Below, piece after piece: positions 26,401-39,679 of a DNA stretch of 64,000 bases; the first letter of the stretch is position 1, and each line of letters starts with the position of its first letter. The translations under genes and the position numbers were made by a program. The DNA is from Acridotheres tristis (lineage: Eukaryota > Chordata > Aves > Passeriformes > Sturnidae), in assembly GCA_037013685.1 (NCBI GenBank), contig CM072885.1, positions 27,379,442-27,443,441 of the forward strand, in the 5' to 3' direction. The notes under the pieces were generated by a model. The model was given only the letters and a program-made list of their open reading frames with translations, had not been told where the DNA came from and made no database searches.

Positions 26401-29400
26401 TACCTTGCTGTTCATCAGAGATCCCTGTATTTTCCAGATATGGCAGGTCACCATGTGAACCCATGGGTTTTGTTAGGTTTTGAGACAGCTTGAGTGAAAG
26501 GTGGGTTTGGGCAACATTCCCTTTCCCTTCTGTCCCCCCTCAACTAAGTGCCACTATTAATTTTTTTTTTAATATTATTGTTTTCATCTCCCTTGAAGGA
26601 AGTATTTATTGTATTGTTGCTTGTGGACTTTTTTCTTCTTGATTCATTATCTCTGTTGCCTGTCTGGGGAGGAGAGGGCAAGAAGCTGTGAAACTCAGTA
26701 ATGGGCAGCAACCTTTTTCTTTCTGGTTGGGAAGAGCACTCCTTACACTGATTCAGGCCTGACCATTGTAAATGAGAGCAGGGTCCTCTTCAGCAGTTTC
26801 AAAGGCAAGGACCCCCGTGTCAGACTCCTGTCCCTCCTTTGCTCACCAGGCTCATGAAGCAGCTGAACAGCTCTGCTCCTACCCTGGGATGCAAAGGCTT
26901 GTACCTTCCTTGGCTTCAGTGGCTGTGGTGGGGGAGCTTAGTGCCTCTTCCTCTGTCCCATTGCATCCCTCCCACTGTTAATTCTATGGCTCCAAGTCTG
27001 TGCAAGTGCCTTGGTGGGCTAAGTGAGGGTCTTGGGTTTTTCAATTTGTTCAGCAAATTAAATGTGATGCTTTGCAGAAGCCTTTGCAGTAAAGCTAGGG
27101 TCCTTAAATTGCAGGTTGTGTGTTTTAAGTCATCATTTTGAAGAAAGTGCTTACTCTTCTGAATTTGTATTAAGAATCTTTGTTTCATGAATGAGTACTA
27201 AAGTTTGGAATTGAAGCTAGATTTATCTGAACTAGCTTTTGTTTCTATTTGCTCACCTTACTTGTAGGTGTCTTGACTGAGAGAGATCAAATCTTTGAAA
27301 ATAAATGGGGAAAAGAAAAAACTTCTAATTTCCTAAGTTCAAACTTGCAATGTTTATCCTTTAGAAAGTTTAAAAGTTGTACAGTGAAACCTGCATTGTA
27401 TTTGTGGTGCCAAGGAGGGTGGAGTATGGCTTTAGATTTTGGTACTTGGAAATGGAAATTAATAATCTAACCTCAGTGCTTATTGCTGCTTATGTCATGA
27501 CAAAGGTCAAAATTTTATGTATGTTTGATTTGATATGAGTGACTTGCATTTTGAATAATGTAAATAGAAAATTTTCTCCCCTTCTTCATCTTTCCCTTTG
27601 AACAAAAGAAATAATTGTTTTTCAGGTATTTTTGTGAGTAATTTGAAGATTAGAACTTAGCCATACGTGCTCTCAACCATAATGCAGGAATTGATAAGGC
27701 ATTGAAACACTGATCTCTTCAAACAAATGTACACCAGCATGAGTCTTGGAGGGCAATTCCCTCTCCCTTATCTTGTCACTCCCATTAATCACATCTCCCG
27801 ACCTGGGCTTTCAGTTCATTTTGTTCTTCTCAATAAACTTTAAGGTCAGTGTCTCCACAGCCCCTACAAAACCTAGATGACAACTTTTTCAGGCCATGGC
27901 TCCCTATGGGGTACTTCTCAATGTCATTTTAAGGTCTTTCTATCCCTTTCAGGTAGTGCAACGCCAGGAATTACAGTCCAGTTAGTGCCTTTGGCAACCT
28001 CTCCAGAGTAATCCCTGTAAATCCTAGGTCTGTGGATGGTAATTTTATTAGGTATTCAGCAAACTGAGTCTAGAAGAATGCAGCTGGTATGTGGGCATGT
28101 GGGAAGTTCCCCATCTCTGCCTTTAATCCTGCTTTTAGAGAGAGAAAAAAGTTATAAACTAATGTGATTAGCTGGAATTCCATTCTTGCTTGGTTTTAGA
28201 AAAGTGTCTGATTCCTAAATCACAAGCTAGTTCTGTGAAGTGCTTTTGTAGAGGGTAGAAGCAACTATTTTGGTAACTCAGCTTATCTGTCTTTGAAAAA
28301 GTGCTGGAATCAAGAGAAGAAGAAACTCTCATAGCCAGCAGTAAGTTTCTAGTTCTTGCTGCACAGCATAATGTAGAAATCTGAAACTAAGAGCATGTAA
28401 ATGGAAACAGAGAATGAGCATAATCCTTTCAGGTGTGTATGTATAAACATAGGCAAGAAACAATTTAACACACACTGCACATGTTTCATCAGGACTTTGC
28501 AGCCCAGGGATTTGTGTTGGGATTGTGTTATTGGCTGGTAAGTGACAGTGCTGCTGCTGCTGGGACTGGTGGCATGCCTGGTTTAAGGCAGACTGGGGAT
28601 AGAATTGTCTCTAATAAAAGCTGTGGCTTCTACGTGAAGTGAATGATCTGGAGATCTTTTCTTCCTGTTGAGGCATGTCTTTTTAGTGCTAAGGGAATGA
28701 GAGGATGGACTTATGTGGGAGTGCAAGTGTGAACTGTTAGAAATGCTTCTGGGTGCTGGAGAGGGGCAGAGGCAGAAGCCCCCACGACAAGAGTGGGCAT
28801 GCCGTGGCCTGTGCCAGTGTGAGCATGGACAGCACACTGCTGTGGAGATGGAGGACAGCGTCCTCTCATGTGAAAGGCAAAATGCAGCCTGAGCTGGTTA
28901 GCTGTCCTCAGAGGTTCCATGCTCCTTATGGCCATCGTTTGGGGAGAGGGAAATGTCGCCCTCACCAGCTCAGCCTGTTTTCTATTTCCATGGGAAATGA
29001 GGGAGAAGGCAGGAAAATACCTTGTTGGTATCTTGTTTGTTGTCTGTTTGTTGGAAAATTCAAAATAAGTGCACCTTGTCTTAGAGTCAGATACTGCCTG
29101 AACCCTTCTGTAGTCAACAGCTCTGGCAAGAGTGAGGTCAAAGGACTTAACTTGTTGCTTTTTTTGTTCAAGCAGCAAATCTGAGATTGTTCAATTTGGA
29201 GAAATTGTGTGAATTGAGGCTTTTCCTTAACTTCCTGTCAGGTTCCCCCTCCTCTTGTGTCCTTTCTTGCCAATGTGGCAGCAGTGGCACTGGGGTAGGG
29301 AGGTCCTGCTATCAGCTGCCCCCAGAGTCCCAGGGAAGAGAGGGAGTGTGCAGGCACTGCTGGAAGAATGCCTGGCCAAGTTGTAACACAGCTTGGTTCC

Positions 29401-30197
29401 ATTCCTAAAGGATTGCAAGGTGGGAGCAAATTCACTGAAAAGGAGTATTATTCAGTTCTGTCTCTTGTGTTGAGTTGCCTCAAGTGGTGATCCTATTACA
29501 GTGGTTGAAATGCCTGGGAGAGATGATGCTGTAGGAATAAAATGTTGCAATACTAATCCTATAAGTTTATAGGCTTAGTCAAGCTGGTGTTTTGAGAGGT
29601 TGTTTGGAACTGCCTTGTTTACAGGTAAAAACTCTCACTTAGTGTGAATGTGGTATGAGGTATGCTGCCTCTCTTGCACTTGCAATCCTGAAGGTTTAGT
29701 ATGTAGTTTAACGGCTGTGCTCTCTTACATCTTTCTCTAAGGCCAGAAAACCTCTTAAACCTATCAAATAAGTGTCTTTCACCCAACAGCAACCAAAAAA
29801 AATCCTCAAAGCTCATCCCACTATCAAATAAAGGGGAAATTTATTTTCTTTTCCCTTTGAAATTGCTTCATATTCCCCGGAGAACATGAAACAACTAGAA
29901 GAGTAGATTAATTTAATCTTGGAGAAATGTAGTGGTGTTTGGCAAGGATAATTTGAATTAGTGCTACAAGGGTACCTGTTTTGAAAATACAGTTACCCCT
30001 CTAGTATGGTTTTGGAAAGCATGTGTATGATCAAATTAGGATGTGATAGTGGAAAATAGGTTGCCTCTGGAAAGTCTACATTTAAAACATGTTATGACTG
30101 TTCACCCTTAATTATGGGCAGAGCTAAAGAGGAGTAAGGACTGGAAAAAAAACAAGTAGGGAACATTGAGGAGTTGAAAGAGGGGAACAAAAATGAA
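20408..30197. other. Long intron stretch without recognised elements
   Basis: Nearly 10 kb of intron with no coding exon, RNA gene or repeat family that I could identify. Only short low-complexity tracts are present, such as a small CTG run at about 28550-28561. Very old repeats could be hidden here. Confidence 0.5.
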
Positions 30198-30203
30198 GCC
30201 TAA

Positions 30204-30532
30204 TGTTGAGTTCGAGTGGCGTGGGATCCGAGACAGAAAACCCCCCACTCTGTGATCTATGTGACAAAAGCCTTTATTCAGTTCTGACCTCATTTTATAT
30301 ACCCCTTTCAATGTTCCCGAGTAAACGTCTGTGATTGGCTCCCAGGTCAGGCTGCCCAGCCCTCTGTCCAATAGCTCTCTGCAGCCAAGGCTGGAACTCA
30401 TTGGGTTAAATCCTTGTCTGTCTCTAATCCTGTCCTATCTCTGTTCTTTGGGGGCTGGCCTTTTAGCCAGATTACTTATCCAATCATGTAGTCAGATTAA
30501 CTGCCCAGTACAAACCGGCTTGTACTGTGACA
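30204..30532 (-). mobile_element. Solo LTR related to ERV B, antisense to PPM1H
   Basis: The minus strand starts TGTCACAGTACAAGCCGG at 30532 and ends CTCAACA at 30204. It shares the order of blocks with the ERV B LTRs at 52267 and 59276: GTACTGGGCAGTTAATCTGA near the start, a CAGAGATAGGACAG-like line, an ATTGG...CAATCAC pair, an AATAAAGGC signal, and a purine/pyrimidine-rich end. Length is 329 bases, the same as both ERV B LTRs. It is flanked by GCCTAA at 30198-30203 and GCCTAA at 30533-30538, a perfect 6-base target duplication. It differs from ERV B at many sites, so it is a related subfamily or an older copy. Confidence 0.92.
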
Positions 30533-31049
30533 GCCTAAAAAGCCAAGAGAGCACACTGAAGGCAGTCTATATATTTTTGGGTTGGGAGAGGGGTTTAACA
30601 GGCATATAAGTCCCTATGACAGTAAATGAAAGGCTGTAAATAGCAATAAGGATAATGCTTCCCTGTGTGACTTAGAGTATATTGGCAGAATTCATTACAT
30701 GAGGACATACCAAATAAGTCTGTTAAAGAAGTGGTTCAGAGTCTCCTGTTTCAGGAAGCCCCAAGATCCTGGATTTAAATGTATTTAAAGACCGCTATCT
30801 TGAAAACCTAAAATCTTCCCCTAGTCCTCTTTTTCCTTTGAAGTAGAGAACTCTCTCATGTTTGCTGCATGACAGGTGTCTACTGGGCATTAAGGAGATT
30901 GCTCTGCCATGGTTGGCTTCATTCCTGAATTAACCTCTTACTTCTCCCACTCTCACCTGTGCAGCAGATGCAATTAGGCCACAAACTGAGCTGCTGAGAA
31001 AATTTTTCCAAAGTTGTTTATTTTTGTTGTCTGGAATGGTAATCCAGAG

Positions 31050-31623
31050 TGTTGTGGTTTAACTCTGGTCAGCATCAGCAGATCTTCACAGTGGGACTGG
31101 GAAGAGAATCATAAGGGCAAAAGTGAGAAAACTTATAGGTTGAGATAAAGACAGTTTAATAGGTAGGGCAAAAGCTGCACATGCAAGCAAAGCAAAACAA
31201 GGAATTAATTCACCACTTCCCATGGGCAGGCGGGTGTTCAGCCATCTCCAGGAGAGCAAGGCCCCACCACACATAATGGTGACTTGGGAAGACAAATGCC
31301 ATCATTCCAACTTCCTCCTTCCTCCTTCTGGCACCCAACTTTTATTGCTAGCATGATGCCATATAGTATGGAATATCCCTTTGAACAGTTGAAGTCAGCT
31401 GTCTTGGCTCTGCTCCCTCCCAATTCCTTGTGCATCTCCAATCCATTCACTTGTGGGATGGGGTAAGAAAGCAAAAAGGTTGCTCTGGTGCTGTGTAAGC
31501 ACTATCCTGCCATAATAAAAGCATCTCTATATTTCCAACCCTGTTTCCAGCACAGATCCAAAACCGAGCCCCACACAAGCTGCTATGAAGAAATTTAGCT
31601 CTATCCCAGCCAAAACCAGGACA
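31050..31623 (-). mobile_element. Solo LTR, ERVL-like, antisense to PPM1H
   Basis: The minus strand starts TGTCCTGGTTTTGGCTGGGA at 31623 and ends AGTTAAACCACAACA at 31050, the classic ends of a common songbird ERVL-type LTR. It carries a minus-strand ATAAAAG TATA-like box near 31340 and ATTAAACTGTCTTTATCTCA near 31142-31161. It is flanked by CAGAG at 31045-31049 and CAGAG at 31624-31628, a perfect 5-base target duplication. Length is 574 bases. No internal sequence remains. Confidence 0.92.
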
Positions 31624-31628
31624 CAGAG

Positions 31629-34387
31629 GAAATACCAAAATGTAGGAGGGGGCCCCTTCCATGGAGACTGCAATAGAAAACAAAAGTGGCAACACAAAAT
31701 ACCGAAAAGTGGTATGTAGTTTTTCTGCATGGAGAGAAATTCCTTTAAAAAAGAAAAAAGCTTTTTTAATGGTGGGCAGTATTTTCATTTTAGTAGTGTA
31801 TATTTAAACATTGCAGGAGGCAGTTTTTATTTTGCTTAAAGATGAATGTGCTTATTTTATGGTATTCCAGAGTAAGAACTTTTCCCCAGAAAATCATTGA
31901 GGAAGGCTACCTCACAGAGAAAAAAATAATTACTGCTGGATATAGGCATCATGTAGCATCTTATTCTTTGTCTTTCAATTCTTGTATAATATTTTAGCAT
32001 ATGTTTTGGAAACAAAAAGGCAAGAGAAATATATCCAGATACCCCCCCTTTTTTTTTTTTTTTTGTCTTCTCCTGTTGAGAGTCACAGGTCTTCAGAAGC
32101 AACACAGACATGTGGGGCTCTATACTGCTTTCCTCAGTGTTGCAAGATTACTGTTTGAAAAAGACTTCACAAAAGTCAAGTGAACATCCTATTATGGTAA
32201 ACAAGCCAGCATTGTTACAGGCAGGTTAGAAGGCAGGAAAGATCTGTGACTAGTGAATGGATTAGTCATAAAGAATCACTGAACAAACAGCTCAGTCTTG
32301 GGGAATGACAAGCTAGTGTTGACTTTGAAAATAAGAATGGAATCTGAAAACTCTTTCCCTTGTGAGGACTTTAACAAGACCTGAAGGAACTAAAGTATTG
32401 ACAAGGAAGTAGTTATACTCTCAAGGCATTAGAGCAGATGGGATTTGTTTTCTCTGCAGAGAAAGGCACTTGCAATACAAAAGCACGTGGTGCTCACAGT
32501 AGCATATCACAGTGTAGTGAGGGACCTAAGTCACACATGGAGCTATTGTAGCATTTTGCCAGAGAGCCTATCTTAACCGAAGTTAAAAGCACGTTTGGAA
32601 TTTGAGGAAAGAGATAAGATTTTCCATATATGAGGCACAAAATAAGCTTGTTTGGGAATGTTCCTGCTAGAACTTCTTCATAAGCTATTATTTTTCTTTG
32701 TCTGAAACAAGGAAAAATGCATTATGCGTATCTGCAGTTCAGTGCTTATCCAGTATTCGTCAGCAATGTAAACCTGGTAAACAGTGCAAATTTGGCTAAG
32801 TAAAATATACATCTGTGGGGCTGTGGGAGGAAGTGTGATTAGAGGCTCAAAAACGAAGGTGAAAGAGTCCTAACTTGTTTTAGGAAACAGCATGAAATCT
32901 GAACAATAAGTTGAAGTGTTAGAAATAATATACTTCCAGGTAGCTGTGTAAGCTCTGCGTACCCTTGATCAGTTTTGGATGGGTTGTAGGAAAGGTCCTT
33001 TGTGTTGCCTATGTCTGTTCACCTTATGCTCTGCTGCCCAGAGATGCAGAGCTATAAAAGCATTCATTTTGCAATAGTGATGTTACTTTTTGTGGACAAG
33101 GAAACCAGTGGTAAAATGGCTATGGAGTGGGGACTGGATCTATCTGTGGTGGTCTGCAGCTGATGGGAAGGATTTGCTATAAAAAGCATTGACTGGTCAC
33201 AGTCTCTCCATGTGCTGTGTAGGATGTCTTCAGATCTTCTGGAGGTGAAGCCGATGATGTGACTGCAAAGCTGACTTCTATCCCTCTTGTCCTCTATATT
33301 TCATGGATGCAGTTCCTATTACAAAAGAGTGAAATATGTCAATTGGATGGCAGAGTAGTCTGACAGTGTAGCTAAAAAAATGTTTCTGCTCAACTACCTG
33401 CAAATAAGAATTTGGTTTAGAAATCTGAACATAAGAATTTGACAGTGAAGTCTAGGACCATTACTAGTGTTGCCTTGTTGGAAATAGAGGCTTCCTGTGT
33501 GCCTTAGCTGGTGTTAGCATCACCACAGCTGGGAGTACAGATTTCCTCTGTATGTGTTGGTAATGGCCTATTAGATGATGTTTTGAAAAAAGCCATTTTA
33601 GACAGCTTTTTAAAGAAAACAAACTCATGACATTTGTCTGAAACAAAGCATTTCCTTATTTAGTGTGCCAGCAGGTTGCCATACTGGGAGGTATTTGTGT
33701 TCTTGAAAGTGTTGTTTTCTTTTGCTTATTACTTTCATTTGGCCCTTCCCATGAAATTGCTTCTGTGAAGTCTCACTCTATTTGTTTGTAACAGTTGAAT
33801 AAAAGGGAAACTTTCTAATTATATCTAAGAGTGCTGCCACTTGACTTGAGTACTATATGAGATAAAAAAAGCCATGTTGCTGTATTTTTCAACTGGTCTA
33901 ATCTTGCAGTGTGACAGACATGTTTTGTGAATTATATTGATCATTATTCCTTTTAATTAGTTGTGTAGCAAATCAACTAATGAAACAGAAGAGTTCTGTC
34001 TAAAGAGGGACAGTGTTATTTTCCTCAGCCAGTTTGTAGTCTGTGATGTCCAGTGTGGCTGTGCTTACATGTGACCTGTGGAACATTAGGGGACAAGGAA
34101 GTTGTTGTCATGCTTTGATTTCTTAGACCATGTCAAACTGCTGAGGTTTGACCACAGACCAAAAAACTAGCATCTGAAACACGAGCAAATTGTTATATCC
34201 AACTCATGTGTTGCCCTTACCTTAAACTCCCATCTCTTTTCTGCCCTTAGTTCTTTAGACTTCATAATAACCATCAGTCTTAACAAAATCCCAATGCGCT
34301 AAAAACAAAACCAACAAAAGAAAAACAGTAACAACAAAACCCACCCACCCAACCAAAACAACAAAAAAATCAAGCTGAACTGTGCCA
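31629..34387. other. Intron sequence with simple repeats
   Basis: A run of C followed by 16 T lies at 32042-32064. An A/C-rich tract occurs at about 34298-34370. No gene or repeat family was recognised otherwise. Confidence 0.5.
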
Positions 34388-34475
34388 GAATAGAATCAGA
34401 GAATAATGGAATTGTTTGAGTTGAAGGAGATCTTAAAGATCATCCAGTTCCAACCCCTGCCTTGGGCAGAGACAA
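34388..34475 (-). mobile_element. CR1 LINE 3' terminus, antisense to PPM1H
   Basis: It begins AGAATAGAATCAGAGAATAA, the reverse complement of the CR1 terminal octamers. It is followed by a 'GAGTTGAAGGAGATCTTAAA' line and 'CATCCAGTTCCAACCCCTGC', the reverse complement of the CR1 3' UTR end. After about 34475 resemblance is lost, so only a very short 3' piece is supported. Confidence 0.8.
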
Positions 34476-37400
34476 CACTGTTTCTAATATATGCTTTGGA
34501 AGGTAGAGCTGTAGGAATTTTGAAATTTACATATGCTTTGAATGCAGTAGACTCTGTCCAGAGCAGCAGGAATTCAGTGAGTGACTCTACACCCAGACGC
34601 TTTGCTCCAGACAGTTGGTGAAGGATTGGAACACTGTTTTCATCTTTCATATCTTCCCATCATCTTCCTGGCCATGATTTTTCTGATATATTTTAAAACA
34701 ACTCCCCCCAAAATCCAGAACAAAACAAAGAAAAATCTTTTTCTAAAATGGACCTGAGAAATCAAACTTACTGTAACTCTTCTGGATATACATAATTGAA
34801 AAAGCTAGAGATACACATATGTATAATGGCAGGGATATCCCTAGGTATGTATAATGGTTTTATGGCCTGACTTGTAATTATACTCTGCTCTCCTTCTTTG
34901 CCCCCCTTCATTCCTAGTCTGCCCTTTCTTGCATCATCCCACCAACTAGTGCTCCTCTTGTCTGATGAGGTGCCCTATGTTCTACCAGCAGTTTGGTTTT
35001 TTATGGTTTATCTGCATGTAGTTAGAAGTTTTCTGCATTTATTCATTTCTGAAGAAGTTTCTGCATACTTTGGGGAAAGCATCAAGTGAGGCTTGAGTTC
35101 TGTTAGCTATTCTCATAAAAGATGCTGTTGCTGTCTGGAGACCTGATCTCCTTAATATTATTTTGATAGCGGGCTATTTTAAGCTATAGTCAAAAGCCAA
35201 ATAATCCCCAAATTTGATTGTTAAAAGAAACACATGCCACAGACATACAGTAAGTCTCTTGGAAAAAAGCCAGTAAGATTAAATGCTGTGAACTCCCAGA
35301 TGGTGAAGCTAGCAGAAGATTATACTTAAAGATTGTGTGAAACCCTCTGAATCACTGAGAAATAGTTATAAAATGTGGGATGCCTGAGAAATATTAAACA
35401 ATAATTTGCATAACACTGACTTCTATTATCAAATATAATTGTCACACCTTGAAGTTTTAATAATCCTCATTTTTCTGCACCTTTTAGGTCCTGTTAAAAC
35501 CATCAAGATTTCCTAATTTCAGAATATGGTGGTATTTGTTGGCAGTCAGATACTAATGTGTTTTTTATAGGTTTTGCTGCAAAAAGAAAATGGTTATTTT
35601 CTTCTCTTATTTCAATTTCAGAGTCTGTTTCCAATCATTGCTACTGTGCCTTCTGATTTAATCAGGACCTGGCAGAGGGATGGGAAGTGTAGGAGGACAA
35701 GCAATTGATGTTTAATCCTTCATATGATTTCTAATTTATACTAGGGCTGATTATATATGCATCTAGAGCAAATAGGTGCACATGCATATGCTAAATAGAG
35801 ATACATTATGATTTTCTTGCTACAAACTGTGTATCATCTTCCATGGCCTCTGTGGTTTAGGCCTGGCAAAATTCCTTAGTATATATTTTCACTTCTTCAC
35901 TGTTCGTGAAGATGGGAAAACCTTGATAAAGATTCAGTTCTTGAGAAGTTGTGTTTCTTAGGAGATTTTCTCAAACTCTCACTTCCTGTATCAAAACTTG
36001 GCCTTTTTATACTGAGTAATTAAAAATGCTGCATAAACGACAGAATTCTCTTAAGTGGTTGTGATAACTGAGTGGTTGACCATTTTATATGAAGGTTGCG
36101 ATGTATCTAATGCTTTGTTTAAAAACTAAATATAAACCCTTGAAGTGTTGTGAAGGCAGGAGCATTGCTGCTGCTTTGTTACAGGGCTGAATTTGGCCCT
36201 TTTATCTCTTTGGTCTACATAGGCAAGGTATCTGTTTTGCAGAATTGCCTGTTATTCCAGGACTGAAAGCTTGGACAAGTCTGATAGCTGCTCCCTAAGG
36301 GTACTTTGCAGGCTCCCTGGTGGCATTTGTCAGCAGTGAGAAGTGCTGTGGGGAGAGTTTCATGCAGTTATTTTGTTTGGAGTAAAGATTCCTTGGTTTT
36401 TTATTTGGTATATAAAGAAAAAGGTAAAAAAAAATCTGTCTATCTTCACATCATACTCTGTATCTGACTATGAGTTATTTCTGTATCATTAAGCGTTTCC
36501 TGCTCTGGTAATTACTGGTGTGTAGCATGCTGCCAAACGGTTTTATAAATCTTCAGAGACTACAGCTAGCACGAGAAGTCTATTAAAATAATACAGACTT
36601 GATTTATAGGGTTTCTCTCAAATTTTGAAATTTCCGTGCTGCAGAGCACAGACACAGTGCTTACAACTTTGTACTGCATTTTGAAGTCACCTTGACAAAA
36701 TCTGAGGTAGCTATTGCACTTCTTAGGATGAGAAGGGAAAACTACAGGGACACACCCAATGGGAGTAGACACAGAACAAGGCAAGTTGCTTCTGTTGGAG
36801 ACCTTTCTACTCTCTCAAAGCATGAGAGAAGCTGGTGTGCTTTGAAAGAGGAGAGAGCAGAAGAGAAGACAATGCAGAAGGTTTTAGAGATTAATCACTC
36901 CTTGGCATAAGTGGGCAGAGCTGAAGGCTTTGGGGTTTTGATAGTTTGAGCCTTGCTTTTAAGCTGAGATGCTGATGAAAAGACCCACTGTGCTTTACGG
37001 GCAACCTGGCCATATCTCTCTGATGTCTCTCTAACATGCCCCAGAACTGCAGGGTGAATAAGGTTTTACCTCTGCATATGACATTGGATGGGCACTGGGT
37101 GATGTTTTGGTCAAGTACCCTTTAAAGAATGTTAGAAAAGCTGCAGGGTGAAGAATATGGCTGTGGAAGTTATTCCAAAGACTAAGAAAGCATCTTTGAG
37201 CAAGAGACTTGGATGCAACCTATCTGGTTGGAAAAAAAAAGTTTGAGAAATGAACTGGTTAGATTTATGAAAATATTCATGGAAAAAAGGAACTCTTTTC
37301 TCTAGTGAAGAAAAGCAGAAAAAGAGCTGAGGCTTGGAAGGTAAAACTATTAATTCAAATGAAAAATGAAGCTCAAATGTGCAATGGTGGGTAATTCAAT

Positions 37401-38876
37401 GCTCCATCAGGGAAATGAATGAAGCTCCTATCTTGTGCTCCAAACTTTTGTGTGAACACACCAAAGACACCAAAATACTTCCAGAAACGCAAATGACTGA
37501 TGTTGATACTGAGATATTTCAATCACACATAAGGATCTGTGGTACATCAGTGATGTGACTAGATAATTAACTTCTCTGGCTTCAGAACTCACAAGTATAC
37601 TTTTTAGAACACTTGTACTTTCATAGCAGTTGGGTATATTGGTTATAGCACTTGACTGCAGTTTTTCACATATGACTACTTGAAGGTGCTTACACCACTC
37701 TAATCAGAGATTGTGACAGTCTTATTAGTAGCTGTGGAGATGCTCTGCACTTTCACCCTTTTAGAAAACATTGTCTTGGCTGGGGTTGTAATTAAGCAGG
37801 TAGCCAATTAGCTGAGCAGTGGCTGAACTCTCAGATGCCATGTGTGTGCATACAAAATAGGTATGCTAGGTAGTGCTCTTACGTGGTGACAGAGCTGTGG
37901 AAGTCTGCGTTGTGTGATAGCCCCAGGGAAGCAACTGGGGAGTGATGTGATGACAGTGACGTTTGGAGTGTTGTCCCTTGTAAAGCGGCAGCCTTCTCAC
38001 TTCAGAGGAGAAGCAATCCACGGTGTCAAACTAACAAGGCTGAAATCTAAAAGTCCATCTTGAAGGTCCTTTCTAACAGTTGCGGTGTAAATACCCAGAA
38101 AGGATTCTGTGAAAGCCCATCTTTGGTAGTTTACAGTCTTGAAAAAACTCATTTTAATTAGGGGGTGCCTGTACTTGGAGCATTTATATTTCTGCTGGGT
38201 TATTTACTATATTGTCATATTTACCCTAGTGCTGCTTTGACTGCTGGAAGATTAGTTACTTTTATTTTGATTAAATTTGATTAATTTGAGGTGAGCATTT
38301 GCATCACCACATTTCCTTTTCTCTTTGATTTAATTTTATTCAGCCTCTAATGAGCTGTAAAATATCTATGACCTTTCTGCAGCATCTACATAAATACTTA
38401 ATTGTGAGGTGATTGTATTAATGGAATTTATTTCCCCTTACATGAGTTTAATGTTTATATGTAATTTCATAACACAAGTAGTGAAAAAAAAGAGCCTGCT
38501 AAATTTCATGTGTACAGAAAGTAACACCTCCTTATCAGAAACACTGTAGGGATTTCTCTGTATCTCCCTCTCTAAATATATCTGTGTAAGTATTAGAATA
38601 GATTTATAGATATATAAAATATCTGTTTGTAAATATTTGTATATGTGTATACGTTTTAGAGTATGTTTCCATCAAGATATGACAGACGATGTGAATCAGC
38701 TATTTGAGACCTCATATGTGCAGAAACTTTTCAGTACAGCTGGTTCAAGGCAGGGCTGACATTTTAATTTGTGTGCTCTGCTTGGTTTTACCTTTGTGTA
38801 ATTGTGAAGGGTAGTATTTTCATTACCAGTCTCTTTCTTTCTTTATTCTAGATTACTGGAGTTGGAAATGGCATAA
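34476..38876. other. Intron sequence up to the ERV A insertion
   Basis: No coding exon was recognised. The block 38240-38480 is AT-rich with several homeodomain-like TAATTA/ATTAAT words and an octamer ATTTGCAT (near 38298), which could be regulatory but is unsupported. The right end holds TTGG (38877-38880), the target-site copy for ERV A. Confidence 0.5.
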
Positions 38877-38880
38877 TTGG

Positions 38881-39658
38881 TGTGATAAATGTGATTCGTG
38901 CTAATTAAATTGTAACTATATTAGCAAAATTGTATTTAGATCAATAGAAGACCATTGTTACCGAGTGAAAGGGGGGGAGATGGGTGAGACAGGACAAAAG
39001 ACATCTTCCAGATGTTGGGAGTCGAAGAAGAAGAATAGTAGAAGGACGTAGGTCTGATAAGCAGCATCTAGAAATAGAGCTTCAACCTTGAAATAGGCAA
39101 AAATGGAATGATTCCAAGCATGGGACTTAATTAGAGTCATGTTATGGAAAACATCTGCTGAGTCACACAGGGCGCCTGCGCTACCTGCAGGTCACACCTC
39201 GGTCACTGATGAAGATGATGAGCCTTCACCGGAAATAAGACCCTCAAAAGGATGAGAGACCCCCTAACTCATTAGTAGAGCATGTGCCGTGCAGTATAGT
39301 TATGTAGATTTTAGGAATAGAAACTAGGAGGAGCTTCCTAGAAACTTTTGTAGCCTATAGTATATAAGTGGGATTGTTAGCCCGAATGCTTTGGTACGAG
39401 AGGAAGGGCAGGCCCCTCCCCGTACCCCCGGTCAGTTTTGCTTATGCTTTATACGAACCTCAATTATACTAAAACACTTACTCTCAAATTTTATCCATCC
39501 CAAATTATACAACTGTAAGTATTCAGTTTCAATAATTTTTGTAATCATCTTTAATACTTTTGATTGTATCCATTTATAATTGTTACTATTGGAAAATTGT
39601 TGTTACTTTTAATCTTTGTTGTTTGTTTAATTGGAAAAAAAGAAAACCATTCATAACA
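38881..39658 (+). repeat. ERV A 5' LTR
   Basis: A 778-base LTR starting TGTGATAAATGTG and ending TTCATAACA. A TATA-like box TATATAAG lies at 39361-39368. Against the 3' LTR I count six substitutions, all in the last 330 bases, and one indel (a single G here against 16 bases there, net 15). The first 470 bases or so are identical. Confidence 0.95.
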
Positions 39659-39661
39659 ATT

Positions 39662-39679
39662 TGGTGCTGAAACCCGGGA
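39662..39679 (+). other. ERV A primer binding site, tRNA-Phe type
   Basis: TGGTGCTGAAACCCGGGA starts three bases after the LTR end and matches the 3' end complement of tRNA-Phe (TGGTGCCGAAACCCGGGA) at 17 of 18 positions. This would prime minus-strand DNA synthesis. Confidence 0.85.

Noticed and set aside
28711..29184. Overlapping frames of about 150 codons on both strands
   Set aside because: They mirror each other, have no recognisable domain, and no splice signals or conservation evidence can be given. Treated as chance.
38958..39140. Minus-strand 60-codon frame found again, identical, at 45254-45436
   Set aside because: It is duplicated only because it lies in the two LTRs of ERV A. No support for a gene.
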